Below are positions 5,339-5,632 of a stretch of DNA of 5,632 nucleotides, piece after piece. Numbering within the stretch: position 1 is the first letter of the stretch; every line of letters begins with the position of its first letter. Where the stretch lies: positions 1 to 5,632 of the forward strand of contig CAMAQR010000125.1 in assembly GCA_945860375.1 (NCBI GenBank), read 5' to 3'. This DNA is from Pseudorhodobacter antarcticus (lineage in GTDB: Bacteria > Pseudomonadota > Alphaproteobacteria > Rhodobacterales > Rhodobacteraceae). Below the pieces are notes generated by a model that was not told the origin of the DNA, ran no database searches, and was given only the letters and a program-made list of their open reading frames with translations. A program made the translations under genes and the position numbers.

Positions 5339-5632
5339 ATGACGCCCTTTGCGCGTACCGGCGCTGCGGGCCTGGTGTCGGGCATGCCTGGTGTCAAAGT
5401 CTTGCTGGCGGACCGAGGCTATGATGCCGACTGGTTCCGTAACGCCCTGATGGATAAGGGTATAACCCCATGCATTCCATCCAAGAAAAACCGGAAGGTC
5501 CAGATCGAACACGACGCCATCCTCTACAAGAAGCGTCACAAGATCGAGAACATGTTCGGGCGTCTGAAGGATTGGCGAAGGGTGGCCATGCGCTTTGACA
5601 GGCGCGCTGACATCTTCCTGTCGGCCTGCGCC
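5339..5632 (+). pseudogene. IS5-family transposase C-terminal remnant (runs off right edge)
   Basis: From the ATG at 5339 the frame reads MTPFARTGAAGLVSGMPG and then the family's C-terminal catalytic blocks: KVLLADRGYDADWFRNAL, carrying the second catalytic aspartate region (DRGYDAD); GITPCIPSKKNRK; and HKIENMFGRLKDWRRVAMR, with the catalytic glutamate. Family resemblance becomes clear from about 5357 onwards. The N-terminal half with the first catalytic aspartate is absent, so this is a 5'-truncated, non-functional copy. The frame is still open at the window edge and a few dozen more residues are expected. The same frame continues up to the tctA stop codon with no intervening stop, so the deletion joint lies within about 40 bp after tctA. 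It is in the same orientation as the N-terminal remnant at 253-423. Whether both come from one element is unclear, because the two fragments may belong to different IS5 subgroups. Confidence 0.85.

Noticed and set aside
253..5632. Intact composite transposon carrying the operon
   Set aside because: No complete insertion sequence, matched terminal repeats or target-site duplication can be seen; both transposase pieces facing the operon are truncated.
1..5632. CRISPR array, tRNA or rRNA genes, or riboswitch
   Set aside because: No regularly spaced repeats, no tRNA-like cloverleaf or CCA end, and no recognisable structured RNA were seen in the non-coding stretches, which are all shorter than 230 bp.

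Overview
The window looks like an accessory, insertion-sequence-rich segment of an alphaproteobacterium, most likely a member of the Rhodobacteraceae. This is inferred from the moderately high GC content, the style of the IS5-family transposase fragments and the presence of a Bug/TctC-type transporter. No taxonomic marker gene is present, so the placement is an inference.

Layout. The left edge (1-155, minus strand) holds the N-terminal part of an IS5-family transposase that runs off the window. Its upstream region (about 156-210) carries a perfect 10-bp inverted repeat. A second, plus-strand IS5-family remnant follows (about 253-423); only its N-terminal ~26 recognisable residues survive before the homology stops. 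After a ~100-bp AT-richer leader comes a five-gene plus-strand cluster: an AMP-forming adenylating enzyme (527-1963), a TctC/Bug solute-binding protein (1960-2925), a small acyl carrier protein (2922-3185), TctB (3408-3842) and TctA (3842-5317). Immediately after tctA, with no visible terminator, the C-terminal part of an IS5-family transposase begins (about 5339 to the window edge). The operon is therefore bounded on both sides by transposase debris.

How the genes could work together. TctA, TctB and TctC make up a complete tripartite tricarboxylate transporter (TTT): a periplasmic binding protein and two membrane subunits that import small carboxylates. The ligase, binding protein and carrier protein are linked by 4-bp ATGA overlaps, and tctB and tctA share one base, so this looks like one co-translated unit. 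The unusual part is the pairing of a carboxylate importer with a carboxylate-activating ANL enzyme and a dedicated carrier protein with an intact DSL phosphopantetheine site. The simplest hypothesis is that an imported carboxylic acid is adenylated and loaded onto the carrier protein. No tailoring or condensing enzyme is present in the window, so the substrate and fate are unknown.

The one break in the tight gene packing is a 222-bp stretch between the carrier-protein stop and the likely tctB start. It stays open in the same frame as both flanking genes.
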